A DNA stretch of 64,000 nt from SFWF01 sp045638145. GTDB lineage: Bacteria > Bacillota > Clostridia > Oscillospirales > Acutalibacteraceae. The notes below the pieces were generated by a model that was given only the letters and a program-made list of their open reading frames with translations, did not search any database and had not been told where the DNA came from. The stretch is from positions 1 to 64,000 of the forward strand of contig JAZUAU010000027.1 in NCBI GenBank assembly GCA_045638145.1, in the 5' to 3' direction. This document shows positions 1 to 6,895 of this stretch, one piece after another (position 1 is the stretch's first letter; each line of letters opens with the position of its first letter). The translations under genes and the position numbers were made by a program.

Positions 1-202
1 GGTTTTGTCCCGTATATTTATTTAGTATAATATTTTCCTTTATGCCGCCCTCGGTGTTAATATATTCTATGTAGGTATCTGTGCCGAACGCGTTGGGATA
101 TATTATCTTTCCGTTTCCTTTTTCCGCGCCGATACGAGCCGCTGTTTTACCCTGTCTTACCAAGGAAAAGCGCACAAACCGAGAGAGGTCGGCTTGTGCG
201 CT
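1..202 (-). CDS. Open reading frame, DNRLRE/RHS-like wall protein fragment (runs off left edge)
   Basis: Read on the minus strand, the frame stays open from just after a TAA at 203-205 to the window edge. The distal part contains YPNAFGTDTYIEY followed by GGIKENIIL and NKYTGQN. This resembles the start of the beta-rich region in clostridial DNRLRE/RHS-type wall-associated proteins, where an 'NAFG..T.IEY....GIKENIIL' pattern is common. The first 20 or so residues overlap a strong hairpin and do not look like a secretion signal. There is no convincing start codon after the stop. It is in the same frame as the leader ORF at 203-295. It may be a chimeric or decayed head of a wall protein gene, or a repeat carrying such a fragment. 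The family call is from motif memory only. Confidence 0.35.
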
Positions 203-204
203 TT
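167..204 (-). terminator. Strong stem-loop inside the leader of the left-edge gene
   Basis: Arms 167-177 and 194-204 (AAAGCGCACAA) pair perfectly, then 179-182 pairs with 189-192 (CCGA/TCGG) around a 6-nt loop. On the minus strand the 3' arm is followed by only a short T run, so it is a terminator or attenuator candidate. The leader ORF stop codon lies at the base of the 5' arm. Confidence 0.6.
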
Positions 205-295
205 AATGAATGAAACGGAGAGGATATTTACGGGATATCTTCGGTCGGTTTCGTTTTTGGCGCGACGAGCCGTAGGTTTTAAGTTCACGAATCAC
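203..295 (-). CDS. 30-codon leader ORF before the hairpin
   Basis: A GTG at 293-295 sits 8 nt after GGAGG (304-308) and 33 nt after a consensus -10 box, so translation initiation is well supported. The 30-residue product is very basic, with RQKRNRPK and ISRKYPLRF, and matches no family I recognise. Its TAA stop is in the base of the hairpin at 167-204, and the frame then continues in phase into the wall-protein-like segment. It could be a leader peptide coupling translation to the hairpin, or a reading frame broken by one stop. The initiation signals are visible; the role is inference. Confidence 0.4.
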   Translation of the reverse strand: MIRELKTYGSSRQKRNRPKISRKYPLRFIH

Positions 296-327
296 TGCCA
301 ACACCTCCGATATCTCTTGTTATTATA

Positions 328-356
328 ATTATAGCGCAGCTGATAATAAATGTCAA
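328..356 (-). promoter_or_regulatory. Consensus sigma-A promoter (minus strand)
   Basis: TTGACA (351-356) and TATAAT (328-333) are separated by exactly 17 nt. It drives the leader ORF and the left-edge gene. Confidence 0.85.
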
Positions 357-482
357 TATTTTACAGTTATGTTTTCACGAATATTAATATATTACCCCGA
401 ATTTGCCGTTGGGACATATTTTGAAAATTTTTGCAGACGGTTAAAATTGCAAATAGTAATAATTTATGGTAAGATAACAAGA

Positions 483-512
483 AGCCTCCCTTTACACAAT
501 GGAGGCTTTATT
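483..512. terminator. Bidirectional stem-loop
   Basis: AGCCTCC (483-489) pairs with GGAGGCT (501-507), followed by T-rich sequence on both strands. It separates the divergent left-edge unit from the hydrolase gene. The remainder of 357-572 shows no supported gene. Confidence 0.55.
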
Positions 513-576
513 CTGAGCTGCAAAACAATTACTATTTTATTTATATAAAATAATACTTCTATTTTTCAAATAGATT

Positions 577-585
577 TGGTATAAT
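577..585 (+). promoter_or_regulatory. Extended -10 promoter of the hydrolase operon
   Basis: TGGTATAAT gives an extended -10 (TATAAT at 580-585) with no clear -35. A start point near 592 places the ATG at 588 upstream of the transcript, which favours the GTG at 627 as the start of the next gene. Confidence 0.6.
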
Positions 586-626
586 ATATGAGAATATGGA
601 AAAATTTCGGGCAGGGAGTGAAAAAA

Positions 627-1382
627 GTGTTTGTAAACATAGACGGATTAAAGATAAATTATGTCGATGAGGGCGAGGGTACGCCTGTGCTTTTGCTTCA
701 CGGCTGGGGCTCTTCAAATGTTGCCTTCAGGGGAATTATAAACACTTTAAAATCCCGTTGCCGTCTCGTTGCGCCCGATTTTCCCGGTTGCGGAGATTCC
801 GACACTATGCGTGAACCCTGGACACTCGAGACCTATGCCGATTTTGTTTTAAAATTTATGTCAGCGGTCGGGATCGAAAATCCTATAATGATGGGCCATT
901 CCCACGGTGGACGAGTTACCCTTTATATGACGGCTATGGGAATGGTAAAGCCCCCGAAAATTGTTCTGCTCGATGCAGCGGGGCTTATCCCTAAAAAGAG
1001 CGCGAAGCAGAAATTCCGTGCAAAAAGCTTTAAGGCTATAAAAACTGTTCTGACACTCCCCGTTATTAAAAACTTTTCGGGCGGTCTTCTGGATAAAGCC
1101 CGAAAGCATTACGGCTCTGCCGACTATAACAACGCGCCCGAGGTGCTTCGCCGTACACTCGTTTCGCTTGTCAATACCGATATTCGCGATATACTGCCGA
1201 ACATCAAGTGCCCCAGCCTTTTAATCTGGGGCGAAAACGACACGGCAACACCGCTTGAGGATGCTAAAACAATCGAAAAGCTTATTCCCGATGCAGGTCT
1301 TTGCGTAATAAAGGGCACGGGACATTTTTCCTTTGTTGAGCGGCCCTATGAAGCCCACGCAATCCTTAACAGTTTTATTTGA
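627..1382 (+). CDS. Alpha/beta-fold hydrolase
   Basis: A serine hydrolase of the alpha/beta fold, about 251 aa, probably cytoplasmic. It shows HGWGSS for the oxyanion region, the nucleophile elbow GHSHGG, an acid in WGENDTATP and the catalytic His in GTGHFSF near the C-terminus, so the triad appears complete. The start is placed at GTG 627 because GGGAG lies 8 nt upstream, and the in-frame ATG at 588 lies before the likely transcription start. It is 13 nt upstream of the MurF-like gene and probably co-transcribed with murF-like, ddl and the efflux gene. The substrate cannot be read from the sequence; peptidoglycan context suggests but does not prove an envelope role. Confidence 0.85.
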   Translation: MFVNIDGLKINYVDEGEGTPVLLLHGWGSSNVAFRGIINTLKSRCRLVAPDFPGCGDSDTMREPWTLETYADFVLKFMSAVGIENPIMMGHSHGGRVTLYMTAMGMVKPPKIVLLDAAGLIPKKSAKQKFRAKSFKAIKTVLTLPVIKNFSGGLLDKARKHYGSADYNNAPEVLRRTLVSLVNTDIRDILPNIKCPSLLIWGENDTATPLEDAKTIEKLIPDAGLCVIKGTGHFSFVERPYEAHAILNSFI

Positions 1383-1395
1383 GGTATAAAATTTT

Positions 1396-2973
1396 ATGAT
1401 TTTTGAAATTATTTGGCTTGCCCTCGGTCTTGTGGGAATTTATCTCTCCCTCGTCCGCGAGTTTCAGATGCTTCAGCAAAATTCTTATTTTGCCGCCCGT
1501 TATTGGGGGTGGCTCCGCAGCTCATTTTCTGTGACACGCACAGCAATTAAGCTTGTTATCTCGGCGCTCATTATTGCCGCCCCAGTTTTTGGAAACGAAA
1601 CCTTTTCGGACAGTATGATGCTTTTCTCGGTCGTCGGAATTTATTTCGGCTGGAGAGGCTTTTTCGAAAACGTAAAATCAATAAAAAAGCTCGTTTTTAC
1701 AGCCCGTGTGAAAAGAATGTTCGCTTTTGCTCTCGTTCTCTCGGCTCTGCTCGGTGCGGCAGGTGTTGTTTTCGGCAGAATCGTGGCGCTTATCTGCTAT
1801 ACTGTTTTTTATATTTTACTGACTATCCCCGAGCTGCTTTGCCTTATCACACTTTTTGCGCTAAAGCCGGCTGAAAAGGCAATTTCAAACTATTATATAA
1901 ACGATGCAAAAAGCATTTTAAAATCTGCGGTTTCTCTCCGTACGGTCGGTGTTACGGGTTCTTACGGAAAGACCGGCACGAAATATATTCTCTCCCGTAT
2001 GCTTAGTGAGAAATATAACACACTCCACACCCCCGAAAGCTTTAATACACCTATGGGAGTGGTAAGAACCGTTCGCGAGTCTATGCGCGCTGATACAGAG
2101 ATTTTCGTCTGCGAAATGGGTGCCAAGAAAAAGGGTGATATTAAAGAAATCTGCGATATTGCCTCGCCCGATTTTGGTATAATCACCTCGGTCGGTCCCC
2201 AGCATCTTGATACCTTCGGTTCTATTGAAACGGTGGCATCGACAAAATTCGAGCTTGCCGATGCCGTTGCCGATAAATCGCATATCTTTGCAAACGGAGA
2301 TAATGAAATCATTCGCGAGAAGGCACGAGGCACCGAAATTCAGCTTTACGGAACCGATTCTTCGCTCCCCTATCGTGCCGAGAACATTAAAGGCGGCAGA
2401 AGCGGTGCGAGTTTTGACCTTGTACTTGACGGTGAAACAGTTTCGGTTTCAACAAAGCTCCTCGGCAGACACAACGTTCTTAATATCGTCGGTGCGGCTG
2501 CACTTGCTTACAATATGGGGGTTGCAACTAAAGATATTGCTTTTGCAGTTTCCCGTCTTGCTCCCGTGGAGCACAGGCTCGAGATGAAGACCTCGGTCGG
2601 AGGCTCCTTACTTATTGACGACGCTTACAACGCAAACCCCGAGGGCTGCCTTGAAGCCGTTAAGGTTCTTGGCAGTTTTGAGGGAATGAAAAAGGTTATT
2701 ATAACCCCCGGTCTTGTGGAGCTTGGCGAGAAAGAATATGAGTGCAATAAGGCTTTAGGCTTTGCCGCAGCAGGAATTTGCGACAAGATTATTTTCGTTG
2801 GTCGCGAGCGTTCGGTTCCTCTGAAAGAGGGCGCGCTTGAGGCAGGCTACAATGAGGAAAATATTTTCGTGGCAGATTCCTTTAAAAATGCGATGGAAAT
2901 TTACACGGGGTTTGCAGATAAAGATACGGTCGTTTTGCTTGAAAATGACCTGCCCGATAATTATTTGAGGTGA
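1396..2973 (+). CDS. Membrane-fused Mur ligase, MurF-like
   Basis: A Mur ligase family enzyme of 525 aa. MurF adds D-Ala-D-Ala to the UDP-MurNAc-tripeptide. Residues 1-160 hold about five hydrophobic segments, unlike classical MurF. The ATP-binding loop GSYGKTGTK begins near residue 187, followed by a central domain with CEMGAKKKGD and GPQHLDTFGS, and a C-terminal domain with HRLE and DDAYNANPEG, all typical of MurF. The next gene is ddl, which makes the MurF substrate D-Ala-D-Ala, 6 nt downstream. Clostridia often carry this membrane-anchored form in addition to a soluble MurF. Whether it is the main MurF or a paralogue cannot be told here. Confidence 0.85.
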   Translation: MIFEIIWLALGLVGIYLSLVREFQMLQQNSYFAARYWGWLRSSFSVTRTAIKLVISALIIAAPVFGNETFSDSMMLFSVVGIYFGWRGFFENVKSIKKLVFTARVKRMFAFALVLSALLGAAGVVFGRIVALICYTVFYILLTIPELLCLITLFALKPAEKAISNYYINDAKSILKSAVSLRTVGVTGSYGKTGTKYILSRMLSEKYNTLHTPESFNTPMGVVRTVRESMRADTEIFVCEMGAKKKGDIKEICDIASPDFGIITSVGPQHLDTFGSIETVASTKFELADAVADKSHIFANGDNEIIREKARGTEIQLYGTDSSLPYRAENIKGGRSGASFDLVLDGETVSVSTKLLGRHNVLNIVGAAALAYNMGVATKDIAFAVSRLAPVEHRLEMKTSVGGSLLIDDAYNANPEGCLEAVKVLGSFEGMKKVIITPGLVELGEKEYECNKALGFAAAGICDKIIFVGRERSVPLKEGALEAGYNEENIFVADSFKNAMEIYTGFADKDTVVLLENDLPDNYLR

Positions 2974-2979
2974 TAAACT

Positions 2980-4173
2980 ATGAAAACAACAGTTGCTTTT
3001 ATTTTCGGTTGCCGCTCGGTTGAGCACGAGGTGTCAATTATCTCTGCCGTTCAGGCTATGCGCGCCACAAATCGCGAAAAGTATGATATTGTTCCTATCT
3101 ACGTTTCTAAAAACGGGGAAATGTTTACATCACCCGAAATGTTCGAGATTGAGCCTTTCCGCGATATGAAGGCACTCCTCGAAAAAAGTGAAAAGGTTAC
3201 ACTTATTAAAAGCGGTAAGGACGTTGTAATGCACTCACTTATCGAGAGCGGACTTTTCAAAAAGAAGCCCCAGGATAAGATAATTAACGTTGCTTTCCCC
3301 GTTGTTCACGGCACAAATTGTGAGGATGGAACGCTTCAGGGTTATCTTGAATTTTTGGGCTTGCCCTATGTGGGCTGTGACGTGCTCTCGTCGGCGGTTG
3401 GAATGGATAAGGCTATTTTCAAATCGGTACTGAGGGATGCAGGACTTCCCGTTCTTCCCTGCATTACCTTTGGGGCCCGAGAATATGCCGAAAACCGCGA
3501 TGCTATTATAGACAAATGCGAAAAGGAATTTGGCTATCCCGTAATTGTAAAGCCGGTAAACCTCGGCTCGTCGGTCGGAATTTCAAAGGCAAAGGATAAG
3601 GAATCTCTTATCGACTCTATCGACCTTGCGGTTTCCTTTGCCGATACTATACTTGTTGAGCATGCCGTTACAGCTATCCGCGAGATTAACTGCTCGGTGC
3701 TTGGCGACCCCGACTCCTGCGAGGCATCTGTTTGCGAAGAGCCCTTTATGAATAATGAAATTCTGTCATACGAGGATAAATACACCTCTAATTCCAAGGG
3801 TGGCAGCAAGGGAATGGCGTCTCTTCAGCGCAAGATTCCTGCCGATATTAGCGATGCAAAAAGCGAAGAAATTCGCAACCTTGCAAAGAAAATCTTCAAG
3901 GCTATGGGTGCTTCAGGTGTTTGCAGAATCGACTTTATAATCGATACCGAAACCGACATCGTATATGCAAACGAGGCAAACACAATTCCCGGTTCACTTT
4001 CCTTCTATCTTTGGGAGGCAACCGGTATGAAATATTCTGAGCTTATAGATAAGCTTATCTCACTTGCATTCCGCAGAAACAGGGGCCGCGAAAATCTTAC
4101 CTTTACCATTGATACAAATATTCTCTCGGGTGTTTCCTTTGGTACAAAGGGCGCGAAGGGAAGCAAAATGTAA
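2980..4173 (+). CDS. ddl: D-alanine--D-alanine ligase
   Basis: An ATP-grasp ligase of 397 aa that joins two D-alanines for peptidoglycan precursors. Visible signatures are the N-terminal GCRSVEHEVSI, the HGTNCEDGTLQG loop, the ATP-grasp segment KPVNLGSSVGISK and the metal-binding end NEANTIPGSLSFYLW. It is somewhat longer than the usual 310-370 aa, with an extra C-terminal tail. Ribosome site GAGGTGA precedes the ATG. It follows the MurF-like gene by 6 nt and its stop overlaps the next start (TAATG), so it is mid-operon. Confidence 0.93.
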   Translation: MKTTVAFIFGCRSVEHEVSIISAVQAMRATNREKYDIVPIYVSKNGEMFTSPEMFEIEPFRDMKALLEKSEKVTLIKSGKDVVMHSLIESGLFKKKPQDKIINVAFPVVHGTNCEDGTLQGYLEFLGLPYVGCDVLSSAVGMDKAIFKSVLRDAGLPVLPCITFGAREYAENRDAIIDKCEKEFGYPVIVKPVNLGSSVGISKAKDKESLIDSIDLAVSFADTILVEHAVTAIREINCSVLGDPDSCEASVCEEPFMNNEILSYEDKYTSNSKGGSKGMASLQRKIPADISDAKSEEIRNLAKKIFKAMGASGVCRIDFIIDTETDIVYANEANTIPGSLSFYLWEATGMKYSELIDKLISLAFRRNRGRENLTFTIDTNILSGVSFGTKGAKGSKM

Positions 4174-5339
4174 TGACCTCTCTTCTCTTAAAGCTTTTTA
4201 TAAAGGAAAAGTCCGACCACCCCGATTACCGCACAAAATGCGGCAATTTGGCAGGCACCGTTGGGATTTTCTCGAATCTTTTACTTTTTGTACTTAAACT
4301 TGTGGTAGGAATTCTCTCAGCTTCCATATCGGTAATGGCGGATGCTATGAACAATCTGTCGGATATGGGCTCTTCTGTGGTGACCATTCTCGGCTTCCGC
4401 TTGGCTTCTAAGCCTGCCGACCCCGACCACCCCTACGGACACGGGCGCTTTGAATATATTTCGGCTTTTATAGTGTCAGGACTTATCCTCCTTGTGGGGG
4501 TTGAGCTTTTGAAGGGCTCTGTTGACAAGATACTTAACCCCGTGCCCCTCTCCTTCACTTTGGTTTCTGTAGTGATTCTTGCCGCTTCGGTAGTGGTTAA
4601 ATTCTGGATGTTCCTCTTTAACCGAAAGGTAGGCGAAAAAATAGAATCGGATGCCGTTATTGCAACCGCCGCCGACTCACGAAACGATGCTCTTACCACC
4701 ACCGCAATCCTCGTTTCTGTGCTCGTAATGATGCAGTGGGGCGTAAACATAGACGCGTATATGGGAATTATGATTTCCCTCTTTATACTTTGGTCGGGCT
4801 TTAAAACCGCAAAGGAAACACTCGACCCATTACTTGGACAACCCCTTGATATGGAAAAGGCGAAGGAAATTGAGCGAGAGATTATGTCCTTTGACGGCTT
4901 TCTTGGTGTCCACGACCTTATGACACACAACTACGGAGTCGGTAGGAGCTTCGCTTCGGTGCATGTTGAAGTGCCATACGATTCCAATATCGTAAAATGC
5001 CACGAGCAGGTTGACCTTTGCGAAAAGGTTGTTTTTGAACGTACAGGCGTTCACCTCACTATTCATATGGATCCTGTCGAAACAGACAACGAGAAGCTGA
5101 ATTTTGCAAAAGGTGTTATCGCCAAAAAGGTAAAAGAAATTCATCCTGCACTTTCTATCCACGATTTTCGTATGACACCAAAAAGTGATGAGCGAACAAA
5201 TCTTATTTTCGATGTTGTCGTACCTGCCAATTTCGATGGTAAAAATTCGGAACTGAAAACACAGATAGAAGCAATTGCCCGCGAAATTGACCCAACCTAT
5301 TGCTGCGTGATTGAATTTGATATTGACTATGTAAAATGA
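4173..5339 (+). CDS. Cation diffusion facilitator family transporter
   Basis: A metal-cation/proton antiporter of 388 aa in the membrane. The N-terminal half has about six hydrophobic segments with the metal-site motifs DAMNNLSDMGSS and AADSRNDALTT, in the two helices where the family coordinates Zn/Mn. The C-terminal 180 residues are soluble and contain the ferredoxin-like cytoplasmic domain (HNYGVGRSFASVHVEV) plus a further extension, making it longer than the usual 300 aa. Its ATG overlaps the ddl stop, so it closes the operon, followed by the hairpin at 5342. The metal cannot be named from sequence. Confidence 0.9.
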   Translation: MTSLLLKLFIKEKSDHPDYRTKCGNLAGTVGIFSNLLLFVLKLVVGILSASISVMADAMNNLSDMGSSVVTILGFRLASKPADPDHPYGHGRFEYISAFIVSGLILLVGVELLKGSVDKILNPVPLSFTLVSVVILAASVVVKFWMFLFNRKVGEKIESDAVIATAADSRNDALTTTAILVSVLVMMQWGVNIDAYMGIMISLFILWSGFKTAKETLDPLLGQPLDMEKAKEIEREIMSFDGFLGVHDLMTHNYGVGRSFASVHVEVPYDSNIVKCHEQVDLCEKVVFERTGVHLTIHMDPVETDNEKLNFAKGVIAKKVKEIHPALSIHDFRMTPKSDERTNLIFDVVVPANFDGKNSELKTQIEAIAREIDPTYCCVIEFDIDYVK

Positions 5340-5341
5340 AG

Positions 5342-5367
5342 AAACCGTGTGAGTAATCACACGGTTT
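5342..5367. terminator. Terminator hairpin, left border of the XRE/SLOG cassette
   Basis: AAACCGTGTGA (5342-5352), loop GTAA, TCACACGGTTT (5357-5367), then a T run. It serves the efflux gene on plus, and the XRE gene ends at its edge on minus. The copy at 6117-6142 is its exact reverse complement including the loop. Confidence 0.85.
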
Positions 5368-5580
5368 TTATTTATAAGGTCTCGGATTATCCGTCAAACC
5401 GACAAGATAATCTATACTTGTGTTGTAAAATTTCGCAAGTTTTATCAAAACATCTATGGGGATATTAAGATTACCAAGTTCATAATCGGAATATGTGGTC
5501 TGATGCACTTGCAGATACTCTGCAATTTGCGTTTGATTGATATCACGATCTTCTCTTAAATTTCTTACTTGTTCAAACAA
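5368..5580 (-). CDS. Small XRE-family HTH regulator (cassette A)
   Basis: A 70-aa Cro/CI-type repressor. The HTH is readable as NQTQIAEYLQVHQTTYSDYE, followed by the usual IPIDVLIKLAKFYNTSIDYLVGLTD tail shape. The TTG at 5578-5580 is chosen because AGAGG lies 8 nt upstream; the in-frame GTG at 5587 would overlap that ribosome site. It is divergent from a SLOG-family gene, with three palindromes between them, so it probably represses both. It is bounded by hairpins at 5342 and 6117. Confidence 0.85.
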   Translation of the reverse strand: MFEQVRNLREDRDINQTQIAEYLQVHQTTYSDYELGNLNIPIDVLIKLAKFYNTSIDYLVGLTDNPRPYK

Positions 5581-5594
5581 GATAATCACCTCTA

Positions 5595-5653
5595 AGATAA
5601 TTATCTCTTAAGGGAATATACCTTATTGATTTTTAAGGTAAATTCCCTTAAAA
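5595..5653. promoter_or_regulatory. Operator palindromes of cassette A
   Basis: Three inverted repeats lie between the divergent genes: AGATAATTATCT at 5595-5606, TAAGG/CCTTA around 5609-5625, and TTTTAAGG/CCTTAAAA at 5631-5638 and 5646-5653. They are likely binding sites of the adjacent XRE protein. Confidence 0.65.
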
Positions 5654-5665
5654 TATTTTAGGGGG

Positions 5666-6118
5666 ATTCTTTTTAAAGCTTGTACTTTTGTCGGACATCG
5701 AGACTGTGACTGCACTATCGCGCCTTTTCTTTATGCGGAAATTGAAAAACTGATTGTGTACGAAAACGTATCGACTTTTTATATCGGCCATCAAGGGCGT
5801 TTTGATTATTACGTCTATCAGGTATTACGCAAATTGGAAAAACTATATGACATTGAAATTATTATCGTTTTAGCCTATCTCGACTATAAGCCCGATACCT
5901 ATTATTCTTATTCAAAGACTCTGTTCCAAAACGTACTTGAAAAAACCCCTAGGCGCTTTGCGATTAGCGAAAGGAACTTATATATGATTTCAAAATCACA
6001 GTTTTTAATTTGTTGTCTTAATCATACCTTTACTAACACTTATTCGTATGTTAAAAAAGCGCTTAGTCAAAAATTAACAGTTATAAATATCGGCAGTTAT
6101 GATTTAGATAAAATTTAA
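5666..6118 (+). CDS. SLOG-family (DUF1273-like) protein without a standard start codon
   Basis: About 150 aa of a SLOG/DUF1273-like protein, a Rossmann-like fold often thought to bind nucleotides. The N-terminal glycine motif TFVGHRD, then FYIGHQGRFDYYVYQVL, IIVLAYL and the acidic-aromatic middle KTPRRFAISERN are typical. Coding similarity extends upstream to about 5675, but no ATG, GTG or TTG exists in frame between the upstream stop and GTG 5756, which would remove the GHRD motif. The first plausible codon is ATT at 5666, just after AGGGGG. Either a rare start is used, or a start codon has been lost and the gene is decaying. It is divergent from the XRE gene and ends in the hairpin at 6117. 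Confidence 0.65.
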   Translation: MLFKACTFVGHRDCDCTIAPFLYAEIEKLIVYENVSTFYIGHQGRFDYYVYQVLRKLEKLYDIEIIIVLAYLDYKPDTYYSYSKTLFQNVLEKTPRRFAISERNLYMISKSQFLICCLNHTFTNTYSYVKKALSQKLTVINIGSYDLDKI

Positions 6119-6142
6119 ACCGTGTGATTACTCACACGGTTT
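6117..6142. terminator. Terminator hairpin, right border of cassette A
   Basis: AAACCGTGTGA (6117-6127), loop TTAC, TCACACGGTTT (6132-6142) then T run. It terminates the SLOG gene on plus and the gltX-glnS-nif3 operon on minus, and is the exact reverse complement of 5342-5367. Confidence 0.85.
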
Positions 6143-6145
6143 TTG

Positions 6146-6895
6146 TTATGCGTATTTTATGGGAGAAAAGTGAAAAGCTTCAACCTTTATATCAGGAAAT
6201 GTATTTCTTATTTCATTGCAAAGCGGTTCAACGATTATATCCTCGCTGTTAAAGTGTCCTGCATCAATAAGAGTAATGCCAGCTTCGTGCGCCTCCATAA
6301 ATACGTTATGCTTTATATCTGCGGTAACGTAGGCGTCGGCACCCGTTTCTATTACCTCGCTGAGCATACTGCCTCCCGAACCGGAGCAAACGGCAACCCT
6401 TTTAATAAAGGAAGAATTACCGACGTATTTTACGGGGAAAGATAATCTTTCGCTGACCGATTTAGCAAACTGCTCACTGGTAGCAGGCTCATCCAGTTCA
6501 CCGATTCTGTAAAAGAAGCCCTCACTGTCGGCTACCTTCTCTATATTTAAAAGCCCTATAGTTTGGGCGAGCATGTCATTCACACCGCCGTCGGCATGGT
6601 CGAGATTTGTATGGGCAGAAATAACCGAAATACCGTTTTTGATAAGACGGTAAACGAGCGACTGCTCGGTAACCGATTTTAACGGGTCGAATATTACGGG
6701 ATGGTGGGTAACGATAAGGTTTGCACCCATCTTTGCCGCTTCGGTTATTGCTTCATCGGTACAGTCAAGGCAGACGAGCACACCCGTTACCTTTTCTCTG
6801 CCATCGCCAACGAGAAGTCCAACGTTATCATATTCAAGAGCCGATGCAAAGTCATACTTTTCGTCTAAAAAGTCGTAAATATCGTATACTATCAT
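6146..6895 (-). CDS. Nif3-like dinuclear metal centre protein
   Basis: A 249-aa member of the Nif3/YqfO/YbgI family, toroidal hexamers with a two-metal site, sometimes annotated as GTP cyclohydrolase 1 type 2. Metal-ligand motifs are visible: VTHHPVIFDP, SAHTNLDHADGGVND and the C-terminal DAGHFNSED. The PII-like insertion of longer YqfO proteins is reduced. Its ATG overlaps the glnS stop by 4 nt, so translation is coupled and the operon reads gltX-glnS-nif3. The biochemical role of the family is unsettled. Confidence 0.88.
   Translation of the reverse strand: MIVYDIYDFLDEKYDFASALEYDNVGLLVGDGREKVTGVLVCLDCTDEAITEAAKMGANLIVTHHPVIFDPLKSVTEQSLVYRLIKNGISVISAHTNLDHADGGVNDMLAQTIGLLNIEKVADSEGFFYRIGELDEPATSEQFAKSVSERLSFPVKYVGNSSFIKRVAVCSGSGGSMLSEVIETGADAYVTADIKHNVFMEAHEAGITLIDAGHFNSEDIIVEPLCNEIRNTFPDIKVEAFHFSPIKYA

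Noticed and set aside
369..548. A 59-codon plus frame across the hairpin at 483-512
   Set aside because: No ribosome site, it runs through a terminator stem, and the product looks random.
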